From: Aquiluna sp.
GTDB lineage: Bacteria; Actinomycetota; Actinomycetes; Actinomycetales; Microbacteriaceae
Reading direction: 5' to 3'
Length of the DNA stretch: 64,000 bases
NCBI GenBank assembly: GCA_021741585.1
Contig: JAIOXN010000001.1
Span: forward strand, 545,059-609,058
The notes under the pieces are model-generated. The model was not told the origin of the DNA. It did no database searches and worked only from the letters and a program-made list of their open reading frames with translations. The position numbers and the translations under genes were made by a program. Shown in pieces: positions 17,464 through 26,168 of this stretch; positions within the stretch are counted from its first letter, which is position 1; every line of letters starts with the position of its first letter.

Positions 17464-17503
17464 GTGAACATTCGTGCAGGTAAATTGTTGCACTGCAGCT
17501 CAA
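17464..17503 (+). promoter_or_regulatory. Tandem operator sites upstream of glpK
   Basis: Site 1, GTGAACATTCGTGCAG (17464-17479), shares the 11-base core ACATTCGTGCA with the palindrome TTGCACATTCGTGCAA ahead of the SorC-type regulator. Site 2, TTGCAC-TGCA-GCTCAA (17488-17503), matches its left half perfectly and its right half 4 of 6. The two centres are 24 bp apart. A possible -10, TATTCT (17524-17529), lies downstream. Confidence 0.6.
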
Positions 17504-17575
17504 TCCAGCATGAGGTTCAAGGCTATTCTGGGTTAGAGCAAACAACCGCTACCAAAGAAGCTAGGGATAATTCTC

Positions 17576-19075
17576 ATGGAAAAATATGTCCTTTCCATTG
17601 ATCAGGGCACAACCAGCACAAGGGCAATAGTCTTTGATGAATCTGGTTCTGTGGTTTCAACAGGACAGCTCGAACACAAACAAATCATGACTCAACCTGG
17701 CTGGGTTGAACACGACCCACTGGAAATTTGGGGCAATACGCGCGAGGTGGTTGGAACTGCCCTTTCAAGAGCAAACATCACCCGTCACGACATAGCAGCT
17801 GTCGGCATAACCAACCAACGCGAGACCACGATCGTTTGGAACAAAACCACGGGTGAGCCAATCTACAATGCGATCGTCTGGCAAGACACTCGAACCCAAG
17901 GAATTGTTGATCGCCTTGCAGGATCCGAAGGTGTCGATCGACTTCGTAACAGGACCGGTCTCCCACTGGCCACGTTTTTCTCGGGCACAAAGATCACTTG
18001 GATTTTGGAGAATGTACCAGGAGCAAGGGAACTTGCAGAGGCTGGAGAATTACTTTTTGGCACACCTGATACCTGGCTGCTTTGGAATTTAACCGGTGGG
18101 ATTGATGGTGGAGTTCACAAGACCGATGTAACCAATGCCAGCAGGACTCTGCTGATGGACCTCAGAACTTTGCAGTGGGATGAAGAATTAATTGCAGAAT
18201 TTGGTATTCCACTTTCAATGCTTCCTGCCATCCACTCCTCTTCTGAAATTTTTGGGACCGTAAGCGGTCAAAGCTTGCTCAGAGATGTTCCAATTGCCGG
18301 AATCCTGGGGGATCAACAAGCGGCAACTTTTGGTCAAGCCGCTTTTTATAAAGGTCAGTCCAAGAACACTTATGGCACCGGAAACTTCTTGATCTTCAAC
18401 ACTGGAGAAGAGGTAGTTCTTTCCAAAAACGGATTGCTCACCACCTTGGCTTACAAACTCGGCGACGCGGCCCCGGTCTATGCCCTCGAAGGGTCGATTG
18501 CTGTCACTGGTTCTTTGATTCAGTGGTTGCGAGACAACCTTGGAATCATCGACTCGGCTTCAGAGGTCGAAGCGCTTGCTAATTCGGTTCAGGATAATGG
18601 CGGTTGCTATTTTGTTCCGGCATTCAGTGGGCTTTTTGCTCCTCATTGGAGGCCGGACGCCAGAGGCGTCTTGGTTGGACTCACTCGCTATATCAACAAG
18701 GGACACATTGCAAGAGCGGCACTTGAGGCAACCGCATTTCAAACCCGTGAGGTTCTCGATGCGCTGAATGCAGACTCAGGTCATGACCTCACCGAACTCA
18801 AGGTTGATGGCGGAATGATCAACAACAACACCCTGATGCAGTTCCAGGCTGACATTTTGGGAGTCCCAGTGATTCGGCCAGTAGTAGCCGAAACCACCGC
18901 CCTGGGTGCAGCCTATGCGGCAGGCTTAGCAGTTGGCTTCTGGAAGAATGTTGATCAACTCAGAGACCGCTGGCAAGAAGGTGCGCGTTGGGAACCGAAG
19001 ATGGACTCTAGCGCGAGGACCGAGCAGCTTGGTCGTTGGAAAAAGGCAGTGACTAGAACTTTGGATTGGGTCTAA
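17576..19075 (+). CDS. glpK: Glycerol kinase
   Basis: 499 aa, the usual GlpK length. It phosphorylates glycerol to sn-glycerol-3-phosphate with ATP in the cytosol. FGGY-family motifs are clear: [15 protein letters not shown] at the N-terminus, [41 protein letters not shown], and [21 protein letters not shown]. The start ATG has GGGA eight bases upstream. It converges with the aldo/keto reductase gene (4 bp gap). Operator-like sites upstream match the one ahead of the SorC-type regulator, so it is probably co-regulated with the glycerol transporter. Confidence 0.97.
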   Translation: MEKYVLSIDQGTTSTRAIVFDESGSVVSTGQLEHKQIMTQPGWVEHDPLEIWGNTREVVGTALSRANITRHDIAAVGITNQRETTIVWNKTTGEPIYNAIVWQDTRTQGIVDRLAGSEGVDRLRNRTGLPLATFFSGTKITWILENVPGARELAEAGELLFGTPDTWLLWNLTGGIDGGVHKTDVTNASRTLLMDLRTLQWDEELIAEFGIPLSMLPAIHSSSEIFGTVSGQSLLRDVPIAGILGDQQAATFGQAAFYKGQSKNTYGTGNFLIFNTGEEVVLSKNGLLTTLAYKLGDAAPVYALEGSIAVTGSLIQWLRDNLGIIDSASEVEALANSVQDNGGCYFVPAFSGLFAPHWRPDARGVLVGLTRYINKGHIARAALEATAFQTREVLDALNADSGHDLTELKVDGGMINNNTLMQFQADILGVPVIRPVVAETTALGAAYAAGLAVGFWKNVDQLRDRWQEGARWEPKMDSSARTEQLGRWKKAVTRTLDWV

Positions 19076-19079
19076 ATCC

Positions 19080-19916
19080 TCAGTTTCTGTCTTCGGGATC
19101 CAATCCGGTTCGGTAGTTGGTGTTCAAAGAATTGATGGCTTGCATCTGATCTGCCGTCAGCTCAAAATCAAAAATATCAATATTCTCGCTGATTCGCTGG
19201 GTCGAATTTGATTTCGGAATCACGGCAACCCCGCGTTGGAAATGCCAACGAAGCACTACCTGGGCGGCAGACTTTGAATGGACTTGGGCAATTTGGTCTA
19301 GGAGCTCATTTCCTAGAATTTGGCCGCGAGCCAAAGGTGACCAAGCTTGGGTGAAGATTTGATTCTTATCGTGAAACTCCATTAGCTCACTTTGGTTCAA
19401 CCAGGGGTGAAGCTCAACCTGGTTGAGAACCGGCATATGTTCTGCAACATTAATAATTTCCTGAAGGTGGTGGGAGTGGAAATTACTGACGCCGATGGAT
19501 CTAATAAGGCCCTCGTTTTTCAACCTCTCCATGGCCCGCCAGGACTCCACATACAACAAACCCCTCTTAGGCGCCGGCCAGTGAATCAGGTATAGGTCAA
19601 GATAATCCAGGCCAAGTAGCTTCAGGCTTTTATCGAATGCTCGAAGAGTTGGCTCATAGCCAAGATCCTCAAGCCAAAATTTAGTGGTGACGAACACGTC
19701 TTCTCGCGGAACCGAAGAGTTCTTTATACCCTGACCAACTCCAGCTTCATTTTCATACATTGAAGCCGTATCAATAAGGCGATACCCGTTTTCAAGAGCA
19801 TATTCAACCAGTGGCTGGACGACCTGGTCAGTGACCTTGTAGACACCAAGGCCCAGCTGAGGGAGCGAGTTGCCGTCCAGCAACTCTATGGTTGGGGACT
19901 TTGGTGAATTTGACAT
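19080..19916 (-). CDS. Aldo/keto reductase
   Basis: 278 aa NADPH-dependent reductase of the AKR superfamily (2,5-diketo-D-gluconate reductase-like). The catalytic tetrad is visible: Asp and Tyr in DTASMYENE, Lys in TTKFWLED, His in YLIHWPAP; the cofactor site is VIPKSNSTQRISEN. Start chosen at ATG 19916 because GGAG lies at the right distance; earlier ATGs at 19928 and 19955 lack one. It follows glpV, so it could act on a glycerol-derived carbonyl such as dihydroxyacetone or glyceraldehyde (inference). Confidence 0.85.
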   Translation of the reverse strand: MSNSPKSPTIELLDGNSLPQLGLGVYKVTDQVVQPLVEYALENGYRLIDTASMYENEAGVGQGIKNSSVPREDVFVTTKFWLEDLGYEPTLRAFDKSLKLLGLDYLDLYLIHWPAPKRGLLYVESWRAMERLKNEGLIRSIGVSNFHSHHLQEIINVAEHMPVLNQVELHPWLNQSELMEFHDKNQIFTQAWSPLARGQILGNELLDQIAQVHSKSAAQVVLRWHFQRGVAVIPKSNSTQRISENIDIFDFELTADQMQAINSLNTNYRTGLDPEDRN

Positions 19917-19943
19917 TTTTAACTCCATAGGAATGTGAGAAAT

Positions 19944-19973
19944 GCTGGCCGACAACCGAAGTTGCCGGCCAGC
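19944..19973 (-). terminator. Hairpin between glpV and the aldo/keto reductase gene
   Basis: Arms GCTGGCCG-a-CAAC and GTTG-c-CGGCCAGC pair over 12 bp with one mismatch and a 4-nt loop. There is no T run on the minus strand, so partial termination or mRNA end protection is more likely than full termination. Confidence 0.45.
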
Positions 19974-19985
19974 ATTTTGACTCTT

Positions 19986-20009
19986 CTAACTAATTAGCAA
20001 ATTAGTTAG
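19986..20009. repeat. Perfect 10-bp palindrome at the 3' end of glpV
   Basis: CTAACTAATT (19986-19995) and AATTAGTTAG (20000-20009), 4-nt spacer, span the glpV stop codon. The half-site resembles the CTAACTAA half of the GntR-type operator at 15409-15442, but in a different orientation. Function unknown. Confidence 0.4.
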
Positions 20010-21780
20010 CTGCAGCCCAGCGCTTGACTAGTTCGTCGTAGTTCTGGGTTTCACCCATTGGCTTCTCGTTTGCAATTTTCGCAACCGGTGCACCTGGCTG
20101 ATCAATCCAGTACTGCTCGTCCTGAACTGGGTTCATCTTGACCGCACAGTTAGCATCAGGGTTCGATGCTTCTAGGCGGATCATGACATCATCCTGTGCA
20201 GCTGCTAGCTCGTTCATTGCCTCTTGTGCAGTGAACTCGCCAGATGCAGCCTTGGAGATTGACTGCCACCATAGGTTAGAAATGGTTGGGTAGTCAGGGA
20301 CGTTGGTACCAGTTGGAGACCATGCGATACGGTCTGGTGAACGGTAGAACTCGATTAGTCCACCATACTTGTACGCGTTGTCAGTGAAGTACTGAAGGTC
20401 AAGGGTTGACTGACGAATGAACGTCAGCGCCTTAGCCGACTTAGCAGCGTCAACGGTCTTCGAGGTTACAAACTGTGCGTAAAGCCATGCAGCAGCTCGT
20501 CTGTTCTCGTCAGCGTGGTTCATGAATGTCCATGATCCTACGTCCTGGTAGCCAAGCTTCTGGCCATCCTTCCAGTAGGTACCGTGTGGGCTTGGAGCCA
20601 TGCGCCACTTCGGTGATCCATCGTCATTCATAACAGGTAGTGATGGGTCGGTAGCGGAAGCAGTAAATACTGTGTACCAGAAGATCTGCTGAGCAATTTC
20701 ACCCTGACCTACTACACCTCCAGCCTCGCTGAAGTCCATTCCCTTTGCTGACTCAGGAGCGTAATCGAACCAGTCGAGGAACTTCTGAAGCGCGTAGACG
20801 GAAGCAGGTCCGTTTGTGTCGCCACCGCGGGCTACTGATGAACCAGCTGGGTGACATTCCTCAACGCGGATACCCCACTCGTCAACAGGAAGACCGTTAG
20901 GTGCTCCTGCGTCACCGTTACCGGCCATGGATAGCCAAGCGTCTGTGAAGCGCCACTGAAGTGATGGACCAGGCTGTGCGTAGTCCATGTGGCCATAGAC
21001 CTTGTTGCCGTCAATGGTTCCATTGCCATTTACCTGTGTTGAGAAGAACTTGGCGATGTCCTCGTAGGCTGACCAGTTCACTGGAACGCCTAGGTCGTAG
21101 CCGTAGATGTCCTTGAACTGCTTCTGAATGTCAGGGTCGCTGAACCAGTCGTAACGGAACCAGTAAAGGTTCGCGAACTGCTGGTCAGGTAGCTGGTACA
21201 GAACGCCATCGGAACCAGTGGTGAAGCTTGTACCAATGTAGTCTTCGATGTCCAAACCAGGGTTTGTAATCGCTGAATCCTTCATTAGCTCGCCTACTGG
21301 GTAGATGTAGTCCCCACGCTGGTGAGTTCCGATTAGGTCGGAGTCATTGATGTAGCCATCGTAGATCGAGGTACGGGTCTTGATTTCAGTCTGGATTCTT
21401 TCAATTACGTCGCCCTCGCCGATGAGGTCATGCGTCACTGAGATTCCGGTTAGTTCCTTGAATGCCTTAGTCAAGACCTCTGACTCGTAGACATGTGGGT
21501 CGATGGTCTCTGACACAACGCTGATGTCAGATACACCAAGAGCTGCAGCCGCCTCAGCGAACCACTTCATCTCGGCAATTTTCTCATCGCGAGACAAGGC
21601 GCTGAGAGCAAACTCACCGTCGGCCCACTCTGCCGCAATTGCGTCTATGTCAGCTGGTGCAGTTCCACCCGATGAAGAGGATGTAGTCCCGCCAGAGGCA
21701 CACCCGGTCAACAGCATTACCGCGGTGGCCGACATGGCCAAACCAGCGATGCCGAGTTGACGAACATTTCGTTTCAACAT
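20002..21780 (-). CDS. glpV: GlpV glycerol-binding lipoprotein
   Basis: 593 aa extracellular solute-binding protein, large for this class but as expected for GlpV. The lipoprotein signal ends in the lipobox LLTGC, with a Ser/Gly-rich linker after it. Start chosen at ATG 21780 because AAAGG lies upstream and the signal peptide begins here; a longer in-frame reading from 21945 would add 55 residues ahead of the signal. It delivers glycerol to the GlpP/GlpQ channel. It is the last transporter gene of the operon, separated from the preceding gene by 113 bp that hold a perfect hairpin. Confidence 0.88.
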   Translation of the reverse strand: MLKRNVRQLGIAGLAMSATAVMLLTGCASGGTTSSSSGGTAPADIDAIAAEWADGEFALSALSRDEKIAEMKWFAEAAAALGVSDISVVSETIDPHVYESEVLTKAFKELTGISVTHDLIGEGDVIERIQTEIKTRTSIYDGYINDSDLIGTHQRGDYIYPVGELMKDSAITNPGLDIEDYIGTSFTTGSDGVLYQLPDQQFANLYWFRYDWFSDPDIQKQFKDIYGYDLGVPVNWSAYEDIAKFFSTQVNGNGTIDGNKVYGHMDYAQPGPSLQWRFTDAWLSMAGNGDAGAPNGLPVDEWGIRVEECHPAGSSVARGGDTNGPASVYALQKFLDWFDYAPESAKGMDFSEAGGVVGQGEIAQQIFWYTVFTASATDPSLPVMNDDGSPKWRMAPSPHGTYWKDGQKLGYQDVGSWTFMNHADENRRAAAWLYAQFVTSKTVDAAKSAKALTFIRQSTLDLQYFTDNAYKYGGLIEFYRSPDRIAWSPTGTNVPDYPTISNLWWQSISKAASGEFTAQEAMNELAAAQDDVMIRLEASNPDANCAVKMNPVQDEQYWIDQPGAPVAKIANEKPMGETQNYDELVKRWAAAN

Positions 21781-21800
21781 TTTTACCTTTCGCATTCCAG

Positions 21801-21827
21801 TTGGAGAGACCGATTTGGTCTCTCCAA
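21801..21827 (-). promoter_or_regulatory. Perfect 11-bp hairpin ahead of glpV
   Basis: TTGGAGAGACC (21801-21811) and GGTCTCTCCAA (21817-21827), 5-nt loop, lie 20 bp before the glpV start. There is no T run. A likely role is a processing or stability element that raises GlpV relative to the membrane subunits, like the hairpin after pstS. Confidence 0.55.
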
Positions 21828-21893
21828 GATTTCTAGAACCTGAGGAAACCCCCGAGCCCCAAAACGATGAACAAGTCTTGCTCATCGAATTCT

Positions 21894-22178
21894 TTATCCC
21901 CATTTCAAGATTCCCGCCGACATGACGAGAGCCGAGATGGCCCATACCGAGGTGTTGCTGTCCACGATCGCAAATGAGATCACCATCACAAGTGCGAATG
22001 AAACAATCGCTATGTAAACGCGCTCACTTCGATCTGTAACCACGCCCAAGAAGCCTTTTCGTCTAATCGGAGGTCGATAATGACCCCAGATGGTTAGTCC
22101 AGTAATCATCACTGCCACGCCAATGAATACATAGGCAATTGGTGCAGTCCAAGGAATCCAATCAAAAAGTTCAAACAT
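21894..22178 (-). CDS. DUF2160 small membrane protein of the glycerol transporter
   Basis: 94 aa with three membrane segments (IPWTAPIAYVFIGVAVMITGL; ERVYIAIVSFALVMVISFAIV; SVWAISALVMSAGIL). It matches the DUF2160 type found between glpQ and glpV in glycerol ABC operons; its role is unknown, perhaps an accessory subunit. It begins 2 bp after glpQ ends. Confidence 0.8.
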   Translation of the reverse strand: MFELFDWIPWTAPIAYVFIGVAVMITGLTIWGHYRPPIRRKGFLGVVTDRSERVYIAIVSFALVMVISFAIVDSNTSVWAISALVMSAGILKWG

Positions 22179-22180
22179 TT

Positions 22181-23032
22181 CTATACCCGTCCTAACGCGA
22201 AGCCCTTGGCGATGTAATTTCTAACGAACCAGATAACAATCACGCCAGGAATAATGGTCATTACTCCTGCAGCCGAAAGTAGCGACCAGTCGAGCCCTGA
22301 TGCCGAAATGGTTCGGGTCATCTGGGCCGCAATTGGCTTGGCCTGTGTTGCAGTAATGGTTCTGGCAATCAATAGCTCAACCCAGCTGAACATAAACAGG
22401 AAGAATGCGGTAACACCGATTCCGGAACGAATCATCGGGATGAATATGGTCAGGAAGAACCTTCCGAACCTATAGCCGTCGACTTCAGCAATTTCATCGA
22501 GCTGTTTTGGGACTCCCGACATAAAGCCCTCGAGTATCCAAACCGCGAGCGGAACGTTGAACAGCATGTGAGCGAGAGCGACCCCAAGCGGAGTGTCAAA
22601 CAGGTTTGCTGCTTGGTAGAGCTGGAAAAAAGGTAGCAAGAACACAGCTGCCGGAGCCATTCGGTTTGTAAGCAACCAGAAGAACAAGTGCTTGTCTCCC
22701 GAGAAGGTATAGCGGCTAAATGCATATGCTGCCGGAAGGGCAACAAGCAAAGACAGCACGGTGTTCAACAAGGTGTAAGTGATTGAGTTCATATATGAAC
22801 CGATCCAGCTTGGATCTTCAAAGAACTGTGCGTAACTGTTGAGCGAAATTTTGCTCGGGATTACCTCAAAGCTGGAAAGAATGTCCGCATTGTCACGAAG
22901 TGACATGGATACCAACCAGGCAACCGGCAGGGCCCAGACTGCCATAATCAGCCAGAACAGCCAGCTTCTAAGGTCGATTCTGAAGCGGGAGGTCTTTTTA
23001 CCCGCTGCGGAAGTCGCAATCGTCGTTGTCAT
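22181..23032 (-). CDS. glpQ: GlpQ glycerol ABC permease
   Basis: 283 aa, MalG-like permease with six membrane segments. The EAA loop is DEIAEVDGYRFGRFFLTIFI. With GlpP it forms the channel for glycerol. It overlaps glpP by 4 bp and precedes the DUF2160 gene by 2 bp, so it is in the same operon. Confidence 0.88.
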   Translation of the reverse strand: MTTTIATSAAGKKTSRFRIDLRSWLFWLIMAVWALPVAWLVSMSLRDNADILSSFEVIPSKISLNSYAQFFEDPSWIGSYMNSITYTLLNTVLSLLVALPAAYAFSRYTFSGDKHLFFWLLTNRMAPAAVFLLPFFQLYQAANLFDTPLGVALAHMLFNVPLAVWILEGFMSGVPKQLDEIAEVDGYRFGRFFLTIFIPMIRSGIGVTAFFLFMFSWVELLIARTITATQAKPIAAQMTRTISASGLDWSLLSAAGVMTIIPGVIVIWFVRNYIAKGFALGRV

Positions 23033-23982
23033 TTTAGAACCTTCTTAAGTTTCGAATTGACTGGTTTTTCTACTTTTTCCCTCGATTTGACCTTTTCCTT
23101 CGGAGTCACCCTGGTTGCGCCAGGGCGCTCGTCCAGAGTCAAAACCGTGAAGAACAAGAATGAGAAGATTTGGATGAACAAGAAATACATCAGCGAGAAC
23201 GCTCCGGCCACGCCTATGTCGAACTGACCGATGGCGATCGTGGTGAGCAGGATACTCAGAGTCTGAGTTGATGATCCAGGACCTCCACCAGTGACCACAA
23301 ATGGCTCGGTGTACATCATGAACGAGTCCATAAAGCGAAGCAAAAGAGCAATCATTAGCACTCGCTTGAGCTTTGGGAGCTCAACGAAGCGGAACACTGC
23401 CAGTGCCGACGCTCCATCAATTGCCGCCGCTTGGTAGTAAGCCTGAGGAATTGATCGCAATCCTGCATAGACCAGCAAGGTGACAAGTGGTGTCCAATGC
23501 CAGGTGTCCATGACCAAAATGGTTGCCCAGGCATCGAAGGTGGATTCGCTCAGGTTGTAGTCAGTGAACTTGTTCACCAAAACGCCACCCAAACCGATGT
23601 CGTTTCTAGTGAAAATTCTCCAGGTGGTTCCAACTACGTTCCAAGGAATAATCAACGGGATTGCAACAACCACCAAAGCAGCCGAGGCTTTCCAGCCAGA
23701 TTTTGGCATCAGCCTCGCTAGGAAAATTCCAAGAGGAATCTGGATCAAGAGAATCTGCATCGAAAGAGTTACGTTTCTAGCGAAGGCGTCCTGAACGTTT
23801 GGGTCTGTTGCAACCCTCTTGAAGAAGTCGAGACCAACGAATAGGCGGTTGTCGGCGCCCTGAATATCCTGCAGCGAGTAGTTGGCAACGGCCATCAACG
23901 GGATGATCGCAGTGAAGGCAACAACGAAGACCACCGGTAGAACGAGGAACCAGGCTTTATTGTTTTTCTTTTTGGCATCCAT
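23029..23982 (-). CDS. glpP: GlpP glycerol ABC permease
   Basis: 317 aa, MalF/UgpA-like permease with six membrane segments and the EAA loop AYYQAAAIDGASALAVFRFV. The C-terminus has a long basic tail (about 30 residues rich in Lys, Arg and Glu), which is unusual. It starts 2 bp after glpT and overlaps glpQ by 4 bp. Confidence 0.88.
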   Translation of the reverse strand: MDAKKKNNKAWFLVLPVVFVVAFTAIIPLMAVANYSLQDIQGADNRLFVGLDFFKRVATDPNVQDAFARNVTLSMQILLIQIPLGIFLARLMPKSGWKASAALVVVAIPLIIPWNVVGTTWRIFTRNDIGLGGVLVNKFTDYNLSESTFDAWATILVMDTWHWTPLVTLLVYAGLRSIPQAYYQAAAIDGASALAVFRFVELPKLKRVLMIALLLRFMDSFMMYTEPFVVTGGGPGSSTQTLSILLTTIAIGQFDIGVAGAFSLMYFLFIQIFSFLFFTVLTLDERPGATRVTPKEKVKSREKVEKPVNSKLKKVLK

Positions 23983-23984
23983 GA

Positions 23985-25070
23985 TTAGTTGCCCCCTTCA
24001 CTGCTTGGTGAGACCGTTGAGACTGCCTTTTGGTTTGTGTCGTAGACAAATGCACGCTCAGAGTCGAAGCTGAAGTTGGCTTTCCCGCCTACTTGAGCCT
24101 CATAACTTTCCTCGGTCTTTGCGATGAATTTGAAATCGTCCTTGCTCAAATGCACAAGCTTGAAGACCCCACGGTCCTCGATGCGATCGACCTTGAACTC
24201 AAGACCTGATTTTGCGCTTGGAATCAGAAACTCTGGTCTTACTCCGAAGCGGTAGCTGCCGTTGAGACCCTCCTTGGCGGCCTTTCCAATTTCCATACCG
24301 TTGTGGGTAAGGATTGACGATTTGGCTTCAACATCTAGAAAGTTCATTCCAGGCGAACCAATGAAGTACCCTACAAACTCATGCTGAGGCTCCAGGAACA
24401 AAGACTCAGCGGTACCATCTTGAACCAAGCTTCCCTTGTTCATAACAAGCACCTCATCGGCAAATGTGAGAGCCTCGGTTTGGTCGTGAGTCACATAGAC
24501 AACCGTGACTCCGGTAGCTAAGTGCAACCGCTTCAGGCGATTACGCAATGTCCACTTGAAGTTCTGGTCAATAACTGTAAGTGGCTCATCAAACAAGATC
24601 GCTGACACATCCTCGCGAACCAAGCCGCGACCAAGGCTAACTATCTGTTGTAAGTCGGAGCGCAATTTGGCTGGCTTGCGATCAAGATCGTCCTCGAGAC
24701 CCAACAGTCCGGCAATCTCTTCAACTCTCGCCGCAATTGCCTCTTTGCCGAGCTTGCGGTTCTTTAGTGGGAATTCAAGATTCTTACGCACTGTCATGGT
24801 GTCGTAGAGAACCGGGAACTGGAACACCTGAGCAATGTTGCGATCATCGGTGATCACATTGGTGACATCTTTACCGTCAATGAATACTTTTCCATGTGAT
24901 GGTTTTAGCAATCCAGAGATGATGTTCAACAAAGTTGTTTTGCCGCAACCACTTGGGCCGAGCAAGGCGTATGCCTTGCCGTCCTCGAAGGTCATGGAAA
25001 TTGGGTTTAGGGCAAAGGTCTTGCCGCCGTCGTACGAGTGGGCTAAGCCCTCTAGTCGAATCTCAGCCAC
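23985..25070 (-). CDS. glpT: GlpT ABC ATPase (degenerate signature motif)
   Basis: 361 aa. Nucleotide site residues are intact: Walker A GPSGCGKT at 38-45, Walker B AILFDEP with Glu 162, switch His 195 in VTHDQTEA. The signature, however, reads LRSDLQQ at 136-142 where LSGGQQQ is expected. The C-terminal ~120 residues form a MalK-like regulatory domain. GTG start directly follows the glpS stop. It should pair with GlpS as a heterodimer; the name follows the rhizobial glycerol system and is not the GlpT antiporter of enterobacteria. Confidence 0.88.
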   Translation of the reverse strand: MAEIRLEGLAHSYDGGKTFALNPISMTFEDGKAYALLGPSGCGKTTLLNIISGLLKPSHGKVFIDGKDVTNVITDDRNIAQVFQFPVLYDTMTVRKNLEFPLKNRKLGKEAIAARVEEIAGLLGLEDDLDRKPAKLRSDLQQIVSLGRGLVREDVSAILFDEPLTVIDQNFKWTLRNRLKRLHLATGVTVVYVTHDQTEALTFADEVLVMNKGSLVQDGTAESLFLEPQHEFVGYFIGSPGMNFLDVEAKSSILTHNGMEIGKAAKEGLNGSYRFGVRPEFLIPSAKSGLEFKVDRIEDRGVFKLVHLSKDDFKFIAKTEESYEAQVGGKANFSFDSERAFVYDTNQKAVSTVSPSSEGGN

Positions 25071-26168
25071 TTAGTTCACCGATCCTTTCGGGAAGAATAT
25101 TGACTTGCCGGTATTGACATCGAAGCCATACAAATCGTCGGGATTGAAATAGCCCTTGAGTCTCTGGTCGAGCTCAAAGGTTTCAGTACCTTCAACCTCG
25201 ATGACGATTTCCTGGCCCGTTTCAAACTTGACGTGCACAAATGTTGAGCTTCCGGTGACCTCCGCCAGCTGTACCTCGGCAGAAAACTCAATCGAATTAG
25301 AACCGGTCGGCTGCAAAGTAATCTTGCCCGGCTGGATTCCAAGAGTGAAGTTAGAAATCTCTTTGCCGATAATCTCAGGTCTTTCCAATTGGAACTCTTT
25401 GTTGGCAAATATCGCGCGCTGGTTGGAATAACTAGAAGGCAGCAGGTTGATCGGTGGGTCAGCCATTGCCTTGGCCGCGGCCACATTTACCGGCTGCTTG
25501 TAGATATCTAGCGCCTTACCGGCCTGAATTATCCTGCCCTCGCTCATGACAAACGAATTGGTGGCAAAATCTAGCGCCTCGGAAGGCTCAGCGGTTGAGT
25601 AAATAACGATGGCATTTTCTTCCGAGAAAATGCTTTGCAGCTCTGCGCGGAGTTGCTCGCGCAATTTATAGTCCAGGTTTGCCAGAGGCTCGTCCAGCAG
25701 GACAATGTCTGACTTTCTAGCCAAAGCCCTGGCGATTGCAACACGCTGCTGCTGACCACCCGAGAGCTCAGATGGCTTGCGCTTTAGAAAAGGAGACAGG
25801 CCAAGCAGCTTGGCCATCTCCTCCACGCGTGCAGCAATTTCTTCCTTGCTGTGCTTGACCTTGTCCACCTTCAATGGCGAGGCAATGTTCTCAAAAACTG
25901 TCAGCGAAGGATAGTTGATGAACTGCTGATATACGAAGGCGACCGAGCGATCCTTCACGGCCACATTGGAGATATCGGCCCCATCTAGGGCTATGGATCC
26001 ACTGGAGGGCTTAACTAGACCTGCAATGAGCCGCATCAGAGTGGTCTTACCGGAAAGGGTTGGGCCAACTAATAGGTTGATTCCACTGGACATCGTTGCC
26101 GAAATGTCATACATGACATCTTCGGCACCATCGTGCAGGGCAATGTTCTTCAGTTCAAGCGTGCTCAT
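25071..26168 (-). CDS. glpS: GlpS ABC ATPase (switch His missing)
   Basis: 365 aa. Walker A is GPTLSGKT at 35-42, the signature LSGGQQQR at 135-142 is intact, and Walker B IVLLDEPLANLD keeps Glu 160. The switch-loop His is absent: IYSTAEPSEAL at 189-199 has Ala 193 where VTHD normally gives His. The C-terminal part is a MalK-like domain. It overlaps glpD by 4 bp. Together with GlpT it would build one complete and one defective ATP site. Confidence 0.88.
   Translation of the reverse strand: MSTLELKNIALHDGAEDVMYDISATMSSGINLLVGPTLSGKTTLMRLIAGLVKPSSGSIALDGADISNVAVKDRSVAFVYQQFINYPSLTVFENIASPLKVDKVKHSKEEIAARVEEMAKLLGLSPFLKRKPSELSGGQQQRVAIARALARKSDIVLLDEPLANLDYKLREQLRAELQSIFSEENAIVIYSTAEPSEALDFATNSFVMSEGRIIQAGKALDIYKQPVNVAAAKAMADPPINLLPSSYSNQRAIFANKEFQLERPEIIGKEISNFTLGIQPGKITLQPTGSNSIEFSAEVQLAEVTGSSTFVHVKFETGQEIVIEVEGTETFELDQRLKGYFNPDDLYGFDVNTGKSIFFPKGSVN

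Noticed and set aside
20002..21945. Longer GlpV starting at 21945
   Set aside because: It would place 55 residues, read through a hairpin, ahead of a clear lipoprotein signal; AAAGG supports ATG 21780.
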